Origin: Bacteroidota bacterium
Lineage (GTDB): Bacteria > Bacteroidota > Bacteroidia > B-17B0 > Aurantibacillaceae
Reading direction: 5' to 3'
Length of the DNA stretch: 56,697 nucleotides
Assembly (NCBI GenBank): GCA_016194985.1
Contig: JACQAK010000104.1
Coordinates: 1 to 56,697 of the forward strand
The translations under genes and the position numbers were made by a program. Positions within the stretch are counted from its first letter, which is position 1, and the number at the start of each line of letters is the position of its first letter. The notes below the pieces were generated by a model. It made no database searches. It saw nothing but the letters and a program-made list of their open reading frames with translations, and was not told where the DNA came from. This document shows positions 24,182 through 33,812 of the stretch, one piece after another.

Positions 24182-27154
24182 TTAATATCCAAATACATCT
24201 TTTAAGGTAAGGAACTTCACTGTACCATATTTTTCAAGTGTTTTGATATCTAACACATCTTTTTTACCTAACACCAAAATAGAGGTTGGCTTGTTCTTAA
24301 TTTTTTCTTCCTGAAATTTTCTCACGTCATCAAAAGTCATCATTGCCACTTTCGAATAAATATCTTTTCTGATATCTGTTTTCAAACCAAACTTTTCGGC
24401 ATTCAAATAATCGAATAAAATGTCTGCTTTGTTGATACGTTCCGTTTTAATATTTTGTAAAATTGCTTCTTTAGCGGCACCAAACGAAATATCCGATTTA
24501 GGTATGTTGTTCAATAAATTCATCATACCTGCCATTGCCTCCGGTAACTTATCAGCCTGAGAACCTATGTACGAGAAATTATAAAAAGGCAATTTCGGTG
24601 TTTTTGGCCCTCTGTAAGTTGAATAACATGAATACGCCAGTGCTTTAGATTCTCTTAAATCCTGGAACACAACTGAGCTCATTCCTCCACCAAAATATTC
24701 GTTATACATATTAATGATCGGCGCATCCTTAGCGTCATATTTTTCGCCCTGAGATAAAATAACAATTTCTGCCTGTTTCATATCATAGTCAACTACATAA
24801 ACTGTATTGTTAAACGGTTGCAGTGCAAAATCAGCCTCAGCAGGAACAGGTTTTAATCCTGCTGCCGGAACTGCATGTACTGTGTTCAATACTTCTTTCA
24901 CATCTCCCACCAATTTAGGCCCGTAGTATAAGATCTTATGTTGATATGTCATTAATGATTTTATTAAATTAGCTATTTGCACCGGTTGAAGTTTATTTAA
25001 CTCTTCCTCAGACAACATGTAAGTAGCCGGATTTAAAGGGCCGTACTTAGCATAATTCACCATCATTTTTTGAAGGATTGTGCGTTTCTCCTGTTTAGCA
25101 TCACTCCGTTTTTTCAAAATATCCGACACCAGATTTTTAAGAGTAGCTTCATCTATTTTAGGGTCTGCAAATAAGCTTTCAAATAAACTGGTTGCTTTTT
25201 CAAAATTCTCATTCAAGCCTGTTAAGCTTACCCATGTCTGGTTATCAGAATTAAACACATTAAACGAGCAGCCTAATTTATAAAACTCTTGCTGAACCTC
25301 AGCAGGAGTCATTTTGCTCGTTCCTAAATAAGGGATATAGTCAATTGCTACAGGTAATAACTTATCATTATTGGTTCCCATATCAAATGCATAATACAAA
25401 TCAAACAATTGATTTTCTGTGTTCTGACTGTATAATACCGGAATGTTGCCATTCATAGTGGTTCTCATCAAATCTTTGTCATAATCAATAAACTTAGGTT
25501 GCATCTCTGCTGCCTTAGCGGATAAGATATTTTTCACGAACGGAGATTGATCTTCTCTGTTTACCTCAACAGGTGTTATTTGAGGCTTTTCAACTTTTTG
25601 AATATTTTTATCTTCTCCAATACGTTTATAAACTACCACATAGTTATTCTCGTTGTAATTTGCTTTTACAAAATCCATAACTTCCTGCTTGGTGATCTTT
25701 GATAAACGCTCAACCGTATTAACCGCTTGTTGCCATTTGGTATCATTCACAAATGCCTCTACAAAAGCACTGGCACGTGACTGATTACTTTCCAATTCTT
25801 TCGTTTTGGTCAACTTCAAATCGGTAATAACCGCATTCATTAACCAATCCGGGAATTCTCCTTTTTTCAGCAATTCCAATTGACCGTACAATAACTTCTC
25901 TGCGTCTTCGAGTGTTTGACCTTCTTTAGGCTCTGCAAATAAGATATGTGTAGAATAATCTTTTAACACATATGCAAAACTACCACTATTCAATACTTTT
26001 TGTTGCTGGTTCAGGTTTAAATCCAATAATCCCGCTCTTCCGTTTGATAACAATAAATTGATTAAGGTGATCATATCGGCATCTTTACTGCCTGTTCCGG
26101 CAAAACGCCAGGCCATTGCTAAATTGGCCGCATCAGGCCCTACAATTTCTTTCGTGATCTTTTGTGTAATGGGGGCTTCTTTATCAAATTTATAAGGGGT
26201 TACAGGCCTGGCCGGCATAGAACCAAAATTCTTTTCAATTAATTTAATGGTAGCATCCGGATCAAAATCTCCACTAATGCAAATGGCCATATTATTAGGA
26301 ACATAATTCGCATTGAAATATTTCATAATCTCCTTCATGGAAGGGTTTTTCAAATGATCTATGGTACCAATTGTTGTTTGAGTTCCGTATGTATGGTTTT
26401 TAAATAATCCCGCAAATACCGCTTCCCATAACTTACTGTTATCATTATCCAATCCTCTGTTTTTTTCCTCGTAAACAGCTTCTAATTCTGTGTGGAACAA
26501 ACGTAAAACCGGTTTACGGTAACGTTCTGCCTCAATTTTCAACCAGTTCTCCAGCTGATTAGAAGGAATGTCGTTCACGTAAACTGTTTGATCAAAGGAT
26601 GTATAGGCATTGGTTCCTTGTCCGCCAATACCAGCCAGCATTTTATCATACTCATTGGCAACGGCATATTTTGCAGCCACTCCCGAAATACTATCGATTT
26701 CGTGATATATTTTTTTACGTTGAGCCTCGTCTTTTGTTTGACGGTAGGTCTCGTAAAGGTTTTCAATTTTATTAATCTCAACCGATTCTTTAGCAAAATC
26801 TTTGGTTCCGAATTTATCAGTGCCTTTAAACACCATGTGCTCTAAATAGTGAGCTAATCCGGTTGCTGAAGCGGGGTCGTTTTTACTTCCTGCTTTTACA
26901 GCAATATAGGTTTGAATACGGGGCGCATTTTTGTACACGCTCATATACACTTTTAAACCATTTTTTAACGTATATATTCTGGCTTTAAAAGGGTCATTTA
27001 AGGCATATTCGAAATTTAGTGAGGGAACTTTTGAGCCATCTTTCGCAGCTGTTTTAGTTCCGGTGTTTTTAGCCGCGGCCGGTTTGGTTTGCGCTACTGT
27101 ATTAGTAACCACAAAGGCCAATGCTAAAGGTAAAAGAGATTTTAATTGAATCAT
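24182..27154 (-). CDS. Secreted M16-family (insulinase) zinc metalloprotease
   Basis: I chose ATG 27154 because it begins with a signal peptide (MIQLKSLLPLALAFVV...VAQ); the longer frame to 27217 adds 21 unlikely residues. The product is 990 residues. The inverted zinc motif HYLEH (H102, E105, H106) lies in the first M16 half, and EAVYEEKNRG further on supplies the third ligand. The second half is a paired, catalytically inactive M16 domain that helps form the peptide-degrading chamber. It acts in the periplasm or at the outer membrane. A terminator separates it from the upstream OMP gene. Confidence 0.9.
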   Translation of the reverse strand: MIQLKSLLPLALAFVVTNTVAQTKPAAAKNTGTKTAAKDGSKVPSLNFEYALNDPFKARIYTLKNGLKVYMSVYKNAPRIQTYIAVKAGSKNDPASATGLAHYLEHMVFKGTDKFGTKDFAKESVEINKIENLYETYRQTKDEAQRKKIYHEIDSISGVAAKYAVANEYDKMLAGIGGQGTNAYTSFDQTVYVNDIPSNQLENWLKIEAERYRKPVLRLFHTELEAVYEEKNRGLDNDNSKLWEAVFAGLFKNHTYGTQTTIGTIDHLKNPSMKEIMKYFNANYVPNNMAICISGDFDPDATIKLIEKNFGSMPARPVTPYKFDKEAPITQKITKEIVGPDAANLAMAWRFAGTGSKDADMITLINLLLSNGRAGLLDLNLNQQQKVLNSGSFAYVLKDYSTHILFAEPKEGQTLEDAEKLLYGQLELLKKGEFPDWLMNAVITDLKLTKTKELESNQSRASAFVEAFVNDTKWQQAVNTVERLSKITKQEVMDFVKANYNENNYVVVYKRIGEDKNIQKVEKPQITPVEVNREDQSPFVKNILSAKAAEMQPKFIDYDKDLMRTTMNGNIPVLYSQNTENQLFDLYYAFDMGTNNDKLLPVAIDYIPYLGTSKMTPAEVQQEFYKLGCSFNVFNSDNQTWVSLTGLNENFEKATSLFESLFADPKIDEATLKNLVSDILKKRSDAKQEKRTILQKMMVNYAKYGPLNPATYMLSEEELNKLQPVQIANLIKSLMTYQHKILYYGPKLVGDVKEVLNTVHAVPAAGLKPVPAEADFALQPFNNTVYVVDYDMKQAEIVILSQGEKYDAKDAPIINMYNEYFGGGMSSVVFQDLRESKALAYSCYSTYRGPKTPKLPFYNFSYIGSQADKLPEAMAGMMNLLNNIPKSDISFGAAKEAILQNIKTERINKADILFDYLNAEKFGLKTDIRKDIYSKVAMMTFDDVRKFQEEKIKNKPTSILVLGKKDVLDIKTLEKYGTVKFLTLKDVFGY

Positions 27155-27220
27155 ATGGGTTTTAATTATGTAACGAATGTAAATAAAATAGTTGTGTTTG
27201 GCTAACCGTTTATCCAATAA

Positions 27221-27248
27221 AAAAGCGTTGCCTGAACAACGCTTTTTA
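27221..27248 (-). terminator. Terminator between the OMP and M16 protease genes
   Basis: AAAAAGCGTTG (27221-27231), 6-nt loop, CAACGCTTTTT (27238-27248). Flanking A and T tracts make it functional in either direction. It lies just after the stop of the OMP_b-brl_3 gene at 27265. Confidence 0.8.
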
Positions 27249-27264
27249 GCTATTTATGCCACTT

Positions 27265-29799
27265 TTATTTAAAATCAAGGCCGTCCTGGTTTCCTTCCTG
27301 TCCGCCCATACCTTTCATTTGCTTGCCACGTTTAAATATAGAGGCGTCCATTTTTCCAAATAAATATGTCACGGTAAAACGGAAATAACGGGATTCTCTT
27401 CTGCGCGACAAATCCTGATTATAGTAAGGCGTTTCGTAATGTGTACCCATTCTTCTGGTATTAAACACATCGCTTAATGTAGCGTTAAAAATCCATTTGG
27501 TTTGGTACATGTAGTTTAATGAAATATCCATTGAATAGATTTCTTTAGCCACCCCTAATAGCAATATTTTAGGTGATTCGTAGTTACCATTTACCTGTAG
27601 TGTAATATTTTTAGGGAATTTATAAGAGATGGTTGTTTTTGCATTCCAGGCATACCCTTCAGCCTTTACTTCAGGCTCTGTAGCAACCACTTTTCCTTTA
27701 ATATAAATATAATACGCATTGGCATTAATGGTCCAATCCAGATTTTTCCAGAATGTCCATTTAAAAGTATTTTCCATACCATAACGAACGGCATTATCTC
27801 CATTTATGGATGTATTCACCAAAACCGTAGGATCGGAAGGTGAAGGGTAAGCAACATCAGTAATAGGCTGTTCTTCATATCTGAAATAGCCAGATGCTAA
27901 ATAACTTCCTTTGGAGAATATTTTATTATAATTTAACTCCGCAATGTTTTTAAACTCCGGTTTTAACTGAGGATTCCCAATACGGTAATTTTGTTTATCA
28001 GCAAACATCACAAAAGGCATCAACTGAAAAAAGTTAGGACGGTTAATTTTTCTACTGAAATTCAGCTGTATTTCCTGGCTTTTCTTTAATTTCTTGGAAA
28101 AGTATAAAGCCGGAAATAATGACTTCAAAATGTCATTTGAGGTGGACGGATAATTATAGTAAAAAGATTGATTCTTATCGGTAATGTTTCCTTTGTAGTA
28201 AGACTGCTCGAAACGCAAACCGGCCTGATAACCAATATCCCAGAATGTTTTAGCACTATAATTCACATAGGCGGCATTAATCATATCATCAATAACGTAA
28301 CGGTTACTCATGATACTGTCTCGCTGGTAGCTATCTTCAGTTCCTGAAGCCACGGAGGTATTATTAGCACTTGTAGATCGCTTATAATAGGATTTTATAC
28401 CGGCCTCAAATTTTTTGGTATCGGAAATAGGATTCACATAATCAGCCTGAAAAATATATTGATCGGCCGTTGTTGAACCAACATTCTTTTGATAAAAAGT
28501 AGGATCTGTATATGTTGTATCCAACAATCCTATATAAGTATTTGAATTTCTGGTAAACAAATAGCCATTCTTTGAATTTGTATAGTTATAATTAGCATCA
28601 ACGGTCAATTCCTTACCTACTTTAGGGAATGTTTTTTTATACAAAACCTGAGCATTGTAATTTTGAAAAGCTGCTTTTTGGTCATTGATCTGATAACCAT
28701 TTGACGTAGCATCCAGAGCATAAACCCCACCCTTGTAACTCTGCACATCATTGGTTTTAAACTGACCTCCTACGATCATTCCGTTTAATGAAATGGTGTT
28801 GCGATTATCTATATTATAATCTATCCCCAGTCTTCCAAAATTAAACAAATTCATCATTTGTGTTTTATTGTCCTGATTAAAAAATCCGGTAGCTATTCCG
28901 CTATCCAATTGTGTTCTTTTGGTATACCCTTTGGTGTTATTAATGGCCTGATTGTAGGAATACATTAATGAAAAATTCCATTTTGCGCCTTCTTTAATAT
29001 TTAAATTCGCCATTCCGCCATATCGGTCGCCGGTTCCAACATAAGCCATCACCATTCCATTGTAACCCGGTTTATTATTTTTTTTCATTACCACATTTAG
29101 CACGCCGCCTGTGGTACTAGCGTCAAATTTTACCGAAGGGTTTGTAATAATCTCTACCCGTTCAATTTGATCGGCCGGAATTTGCTGTAATGTTAACGTT
29201 GTTGGTCTTCCGTCTACATAAATCATCGGAGATTGATTCCTTAACTGCACATTCCCATCTGCATCCACCGTTAAACCGGGTATATTCTTCATCACGTCAA
29301 CAGCTGTTCCTCCCTTTACCGACAAATCTTTATCCACATTATAGGTACGCTTATCAATAGATAATACTACGGCGCTTTTTTCTGCTACAACATCTACTTC
29401 TTTAAGCAACTTGTCATCGAGCTGAAGTTTAATATTTCCTAAATCCTGATCTACTTTATCAGGCGGAACGATAAACACTTTTTGTAAATAATCTTTATAA
29501 CCAATAAATTTTACTTTTACACGTACCTGACCAAAAGAGGGTAATCCTTCTACTGCAAAATCGCCATTTTCCTTCACCAAACCACCACCCAAAAGACTGT
29601 CTTTACTGAACCACAATACCTGAACAGAAGCATACTCAACAGGTTTACCGGTAGTAGCGTCTAACACTTTTCCAAATACCCTTCCTAATTTAGGGTCTTT
29701 CATGTTTTTCATGTTCCCCATTCCGCCACTCATTCCGGGCATCTGGGCATTAGCGGTAAACCCAATAAAAAGGACAATTATAGATAGCAGTTTTTTCAT
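27265..29799 (-). CDS. TonB-receptor-like outer membrane protein (OMP_b-brl_3 family)
   Basis: An 844-residue protein with a signal peptide (to about Ala18), a Met/Gly-rich segment (MPGMSGGMGNMKNMKD), a carboxypeptidase-regulatory-like beta-sandwich (about 38-130), a plug domain (about 150-240: GLTVDADGNVQLRNQSP, then VDGRPTTLTLQQIP) and a C-terminal barrel. It ends with the low-complexity MKGMGGQEGNQDGLDF. I did not see a clear TonB box. Substrate unknown. The Met/Gly-rich termini are suggestive of metal binding but this is speculation. Confidence 0.87.
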   Translation of the reverse strand: MKKLLSIIVLFIGFTANAQMPGMSGGMGNMKNMKDPKLGRVFGKVLDATTGKPVEYASVQVLWFSKDSLLGGGLVKENGDFAVEGLPSFGQVRVKVKFIGYKDYLQKVFIVPPDKVDQDLGNIKLQLDDKLLKEVDVVAEKSAVVLSIDKRTYNVDKDLSVKGGTAVDVMKNIPGLTVDADGNVQLRNQSPMIYVDGRPTTLTLQQIPADQIERVEIITNPSVKFDASTTGGVLNVVMKKNNKPGYNGMVMAYVGTGDRYGGMANLNIKEGAKWNFSLMYSYNQAINNTKGYTKRTQLDSGIATGFFNQDNKTQMMNLFNFGRLGIDYNIDNRNTISLNGMIVGGQFKTNDVQSYKGGVYALDATSNGYQINDQKAAFQNYNAQVLYKKTFPKVGKELTVDANYNYTNSKNGYLFTRNSNTYIGLLDTTYTDPTFYQKNVGSTTADQYIFQADYVNPISDTKKFEAGIKSYYKRSTSANNTSVASGTEDSYQRDSIMSNRYVIDDMINAAYVNYSAKTFWDIGYQAGLRFEQSYYKGNITDKNQSFYYNYPSTSNDILKSLFPALYFSKKLKKSQEIQLNFSRKINRPNFFQLMPFVMFADKQNYRIGNPQLKPEFKNIAELNYNKIFSKGSYLASGYFRYEEQPITDVAYPSPSDPTVLVNTSINGDNAVRYGMENTFKWTFWKNLDWTINANAYYIYIKGKVVATEPEVKAEGYAWNAKTTISYKFPKNITLQVNGNYESPKILLLGVAKEIYSMDISLNYMYQTKWIFNATLSDVFNTRRMGTHYETPYYNQDLSRRRESRYFRFTVTYLFGKMDASIFKRGKQMKGMGGQEGNQDGLDFK

Positions 29800-29815
29800 T
29801 TCAAAAGTTAAAGTA

Positions 29816-29823
29816 CAAATGTA
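29816..29823 (-). promoter_or_regulatory. Candidate -7 element upstream of the OMP gene
   Basis: TACATTTG on the minus strand is a perfect TAnnTTTG, 16 nt before the ATG at 29799. A TTG is present about 24 nt further upstream, which is longer than normal spacing. Confidence 0.4.
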
Positions 29824-29886
29824 TAAACAATAGGAACTCTATTATAACAATTTATATAAACGGTAGTTTAGCCTGACATAGCATAA

Positions 29887-29911
29887 AAAAACCCTCTTGA
29901 GAAGGGTTTTT
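29887..29911 (-). terminator. Terminator after the 82-residue secreted protein gene
   Basis: AAAAACCCT, 7-nt loop, AGGGTTTTT forms the hairpin, read on either strand. It follows the stop of the small gene at 29916 and insulates it from the OMP gene promoter. Confidence 0.7.
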
Positions 29912-29915
29912 AGTA

Positions 29916-30164
29916 TTAGTCAGGCTTTTTTGCCGATTTGCTTTTTTCTTCGGCTTTTTTGTCTTCCGTGCCAGCCGGTTGTTCGTCTTTTGCCTCCGCT
30001 TTATTATGTGTTTTTGTCTTTACCGAAACACCCGTTTCGTTAATCGATCGTTCCTGAGTGGAAGAAGGTGTTGATGAAGAGGACTCTTTCTTTTTTTCCT
30101 TTTCCTGCGCCTGAACCGTTGCGCAAGCCATTAGTATCAAGGCGGATAAAATTATTCTTTTCAT
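29916..30164 (-). CDS. Small secreted Lys/Glu/Ser-rich protein, unknown function
   Basis: An 82-residue protein with a signal peptide (MKRIILSALILMACATVQA, cleaved before QEKEKKK). The mature part of about 62 residues is almost entirely charged and Ser/Thr-rich without hydrophobic core, so it is probably disordered in the periplasm. No lipobox: the only Cys (14) is inside the signal core. Codon use and the terminator support a real gene. No family recognised. Confidence 0.6.
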   Translation of the reverse strand: MKRIILSALILMACATVQAQEKEKKKESSSSTPSSTQERSINETGVSVKTKTHNKAEAKDEQPAGTEDKKAEEKSKSAKKPD

Positions 30165-30201
30165 TGTCTGGTATTTTAAATTTACAGATAAAAGTAATCA
30201 A

Positions 30202-32415
30202 TTATTTTAAGAGTTCCTGTGCCTCCTGAATAGAGATGATCTCTCCTTTAAACACAGCAATAACAAATGCTTCTACAAAGCCTTTATCCGCCAGTTCCTG
30301 ACGATACTTATCTGCCTTAGAGTAGTCGCTGAATGTACCGGATGTATACCTTATCATTCCTGAACCTGTGCCTTGTTTTTCAATACCTTCAATATCTTTT
30401 ATTTTTTCTTCCATATCATTAGAGCCGGCTTTTCGAAGCGCACCTAATTGAATTTTAAAGCTTACCAACGATTTATCGACAGAACTGAATGATTCTATTT
30501 TAGTGATATCTTCTTTCTCAGTAGTTTCCATAGTAGCCTTGGTTGTATTCATCGGAATACGCTTACCGTCTTTATATGCTGTTATAAAGGCATCTCCGTA
30601 ACCTTCCAGCACAAGATCTGCTTTTGCATTAGCCGCTCCTTCAATTGTTTTATAACCTTTCGTTGCATAACGGTACACATTGTCGTCTGTTTTAAGCTCC
30701 AATACAGTACCCGCATTTCTAAAAACTTCTTTAGAGATCCTGTTTTTATAGGCTCCTAATTGTACACGATAAACAATATCTCCTTTGGCAAATTCATTTT
30801 CATCGGAAGCGCCAAAACCGTCATTGGTTCCCCCGGAAGTACCTGCAGAATTGGTTCCTGTGCTATTTGCCAATTCACTCGCTTTTTTGCTTGCTTCTAC
30901 TAAATTATTGATCTCATCATCGCTCAACGTTACCAAATCACCATTCTTGAAATAACCTACTTTGGCATTTTTATTTCCTTCGGCTCTGATAACATCTCTT
31001 CGTTTAACGGCATTTTGAATTTCCTTATAAGTTCCGGCAGTATATAAAACAGTTGTATTATCAGGTAATATGGTAGATTTAACATCTCCCACACTTAATA
31101 AATAGGCCATTTCATCATTCGGTACAGGTCCCGAATACCTTGCCAGTTCTACAGTGTATTGGTTTTCATTTTTAGCAACATCGGCAGTAGCCGAATCTTT
31201 TTTTACCGCGTAAACATTGTTAAGGATTTCTGTTTTCACTACCGCGCCACTATCCATATACTGGTTGTACCAGTTTTGCCAATAATCGTCAGTTAAAGCA
31301 ACGCCTTTCATATTGACTTCAACCCCTGCAGGCGAAGCCAATTCATCATCTGCATGGTTAGGCACTCCATCATTATCATCATCAAACGGGCAGCCCATGG
31401 CGTCTACTTTTACACCTTTAGGCGTCCCATGGCATTTATCATCCCAGTCTTTAACACCGTCTTCATCATAATCTCCATTATCAATCGCCAGCCAGTCAAT
31501 GCCATCAAAATAATTATCAGGCAAGGTATCTATTTTCGATTTTTTCTTTAACACCAAATCGTATTGCAAGGCAAAGGATGTGTAAACAAAATTATCTTTT
31601 TGGCGTGTTCCGCTTCTCGTGCCTATGCTTTTATTCGTAATACCATCTATATAATCTGTGGTAGTAAAATAATATTGAAATCCGATTTTCAGATCCACAC
31701 GATCCGTTACTTTCATTAATGCTCCTGCTCCAACCGGAAAAGCCCACGCTCTCTCCTGATATTTCCCAAACCCATCTTTGTTGGACTCTCTGATATCTGT
31801 TTCATAAACATAATCTCTGTTAAGGTTTACAGCCAAAGAAGCCGTGGGAGCACTCTCATCAATGTTTTTAATAGATCCGTCGCTCCAGTAATAATAAGTG
31901 TTTCCATTCTTATCTTTTCGGTCTGTTTTAGATAAAAATTCAAAGGAATTAACACCTACAGAAACCCATGGACGGATACGACATCTATCGGGAATAAAAT
32001 TTCCAAAATCATACAACAAACTTAAGCCTCCGGAACGTATTTCAGATTGAAAATTCTCCTGCCGGTTATTAATCCATTCATTTGCTCCAAGTTTTCCAAA
32101 CAACACATTAAAATTCAACTGCAGGGGTTTAAATAATCGTTGAGAGATATTGAGGTCATATCCTATGCGGGCAGTCCATGGTGCCTGGTAATGTTTGGAA
32201 TACAAATCGCCATGAAAAGATAACATGCCGGCCCCCAGAGAAATCTTTGGTTTAAATACATCTCCTAAAGCCGGTGGTTCCGATTGCGTTTTTTCAGATT
32301 TTGAGGAAGTTTTTGAAGTAGGTGGTGATGTGGTTTTAGCAGAAGAGTCCGCCGTTTGAGCTTTTACAAAAGAACAAATTAAAATAAAGGATATAAAAAG
32401 TACTTTTTTAAGCAT
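30202..32415 (-). CDS. Outer-membrane barrel with TSP3 repeats and two SPOR-like repeats
   Basis: A 737-residue protein with signal peptide (MLKKVLFISFILICSFVKA). Domains: an OMP-type barrel at about 55-290; a thrombospondin type 3 calcium-binding stretch at about 310-355 (DYDEDGVKDWDDKC, DDDNDGVPNHADD); a linker; and two SPOR-like repeats at about 545-620 (VYRVQLGAYKNR) and 650-737 (SFKIQLGALRK). SPOR domains bind denuded septal glycan, so the protein may link outer membrane to cell wall. Its barrel shares WSDGSI.N..ES with the paralogue at 33813-35087. It is the last gene of a three-gene series. Confidence 0.75.
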   Translation of the reverse strand: MLKKVLFISFILICSFVKAQTADSSAKTTSPPTSKTSSKSEKTQSEPPALGDVFKPKISLGAGMLSFHGDLYSKHYQAPWTARIGYDLNISQRLFKPLQLNFNVLFGKLGANEWINNRQENFQSEIRSGGLSLLYDFGNFIPDRCRIRPWVSVGVNSFEFLSKTDRKDKNGNTYYYWSDGSIKNIDESAPTASLAVNLNRDYVYETDIRESNKDGFGKYQERAWAFPVGAGALMKVTDRVDLKIGFQYYFTTTDYIDGITNKSIGTRSGTRQKDNFVYTSFALQYDLVLKKKSKIDTLPDNYFDGIDWLAIDNGDYDEDGVKDWDDKCHGTPKGVKVDAMGCPFDDDNDGVPNHADDELASPAGVEVNMKGVALTDDYWQNWYNQYMDSGAVVKTEILNNVYAVKKDSATADVAKNENQYTVELARYSGPVPNDEMAYLLSVGDVKSTILPDNTTVLYTAGTYKEIQNAVKRRDVIRAEGNKNAKVGYFKNGDLVTLSDDEINNLVEASKKASELANSTGTNSAGTSGGTNDGFGASDENEFAKGDIVYRVQLGAYKNRISKEVFRNAGTVLELKTDDNVYRYATKGYKTIEGAANAKADLVLEGYGDAFITAYKDGKRIPMNTTKATMETTEKEDITKIESFSSVDKSLVSFKIQLGALRKAGSNDMEEKIKDIEGIEKQGTGSGMIRYTSGTFSDYSKADKYRQELADKGFVEAFVIAVFKGEIISIQEAQELLK

Positions 32416-32450
32416 GTTTGAGGCTTATACGCAAAAATAAAAAAATGGTT

Positions 32451-33803
32451 TTATTTAAACCATTTTTGACTCGTGATCATTAGTGCTTCCTGAACGGTTA
32501 TTCGTTTAGCTCCATTATAAGCAACTACGAAAGCACTGTTGCAACCTTTTTGCTTCATGTTTTCGCGGTGTGAACGTGCTTCTTTGTATTCGTTAAAATT
32601 ACCTACCATAAATTTATTATAACCTTCGGCCATCTCACTTTTAATGGTTTCGGTAATATTGAATTTTTTTGCCAATACATCTGACTGGATGGCATTTTTA
32701 AATGCTCCTACCTGTACATTATAAGCGACATTGCCTTCTTTTTTGGCAACTGTTTCTTTCGGTGTTGTTTTCGCTGGTTCCGTAGTAGTAGGTTCTGTTT
32801 TAACAGGCTCTTTAGAAGTTACGGGTTGTGTTGTTGGTTCTGAAGCCACTGTTTGTGTTTGAACAGGAGTTTCTGTTTTTGCCACCGTGCTGCTTCCGGC
32901 TTTAGCTCCTATCACATCTACAGGCATTTTAATTTTTTTACTTTGGTCGTTTTCCAGGTATGAAAATTCGCCATTATCTAATTTTGCATCTGCTGAGGCT
33001 GTAGCCGTTTTTTCCAAAATATAAGACACAACCAGTTCTTCTTCTGTTGGTAATGATACCCAAACGAATTTCAATTTACCATCGGATACAGAAAATGAAC
33101 TACCGTTTGTTTTGCCTCCTTTTGCATTAAAGCCGGCCGGAAGTACTTCCTGATATTTGGCGAATCCTTTAATGCCTCCCTTTTTTACTTTTACTTCCAC
33201 ATTATATTCGTTTGCAGTAGCTCCATCTGTAATAGTTCTGGAGCATAAAATATTGGAATTAGGTTCTGAAGGATTTTCAAAAGAAGCATTTGAGGTTGTA
33301 GGATTAGTGGTATTGGCAGGAGGTGTTGTTTCTGCAGGGGGTGTTTGAGAAGCTGCTACCGGAGCAGACGTTCCATCGCCGATCATTATTTCTGCCGGAG
33401 TCATTTCCACAACTTCCTTATTGTTATTGTTAACAAACGAAAATTTAGAGGCAATGGTTCTTGGACCTGCCGCAGAGGCATCTGCACTGATTGTAAACTT
33501 AACCGTAAATTCCTGATCGCTGGGCATTGCTGTCCAGATGATTTTAGCAATGTTAGCAGCAAAGGAAAAATTTCCTGTTTTGCTGTCCTGCTCTTTTACG
33601 GTAAATCCTTGCGGAACTTCTAATTGAAGCTTAGCAAAACCACCTATACTTCCTTTATTAATTTTTACTTCTGCCGTAAACTCTGTAGCGACGTTAGCAT
33701 TTTTAGGGAAATTTCCTGAAATAGTTACAGGTGTATCGCCGAAGAAAAAGCTAAATAAAAATACTGATACAGTGTTAAAAAAAATAATAAGTGGTTTTAT
33801 CAT
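32451..33803 (-). CDS. Secreted protein with duplicated beta-sandwich domain and C-terminal SPOR-like domain
   Basis: A 450-residue protein with a hydrophobic N-terminus (about 1-22). Two related domains of about 115 residues follow (about 25-145 and 180-300): both contain GxxGFAK followed by a strand reading VPQGF or LPAGF and a conserved Trp. Residues 305-360 are a Thr/Pro/Lys linker. The C-terminus (about 361-450) is SPOR-like (VAYNVQVGAFKNA, then KEARSHRENMKQKG). It lies between the two barrel genes, 9 nt from the upstream one, and shares the SPOR theme. Function unknown; a periplasmic or surface scaffold is inferred. Confidence 0.65.
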   Translation of the reverse strand: MIKPLIIFFNTVSVFLFSFFFGDTPVTISGNFPKNANVATEFTAEVKINKGSIGGFAKLQLEVPQGFTVKEQDSKTGNFSFAANIAKIIWTAMPSDQEFTVKFTISADASAAGPRTIASKFSFVNNNNKEVVEMTPAEIMIGDGTSAPVAASQTPPAETTPPANTTNPTTSNASFENPSEPNSNILCSRTITDGATANEYNVEVKVKKGGIKGFAKYQEVLPAGFNAKGGKTNGSSFSVSDGKLKFVWVSLPTEEELVVSYILEKTATASADAKLDNGEFSYLENDQSKKIKMPVDVIGAKAGSSTVAKTETPVQTQTVASEPTTQPVTSKEPVKTEPTTTEPAKTTPKETVAKKEGNVAYNVQVGAFKNAIQSDVLAKKFNITETIKSEMAEGYNKFMVGNFNEYKEARSHRENMKQKGCNSAFVVAYNGAKRITVQEALMITSQKWFK

Positions 33804-33812
33804 ATGCTTATG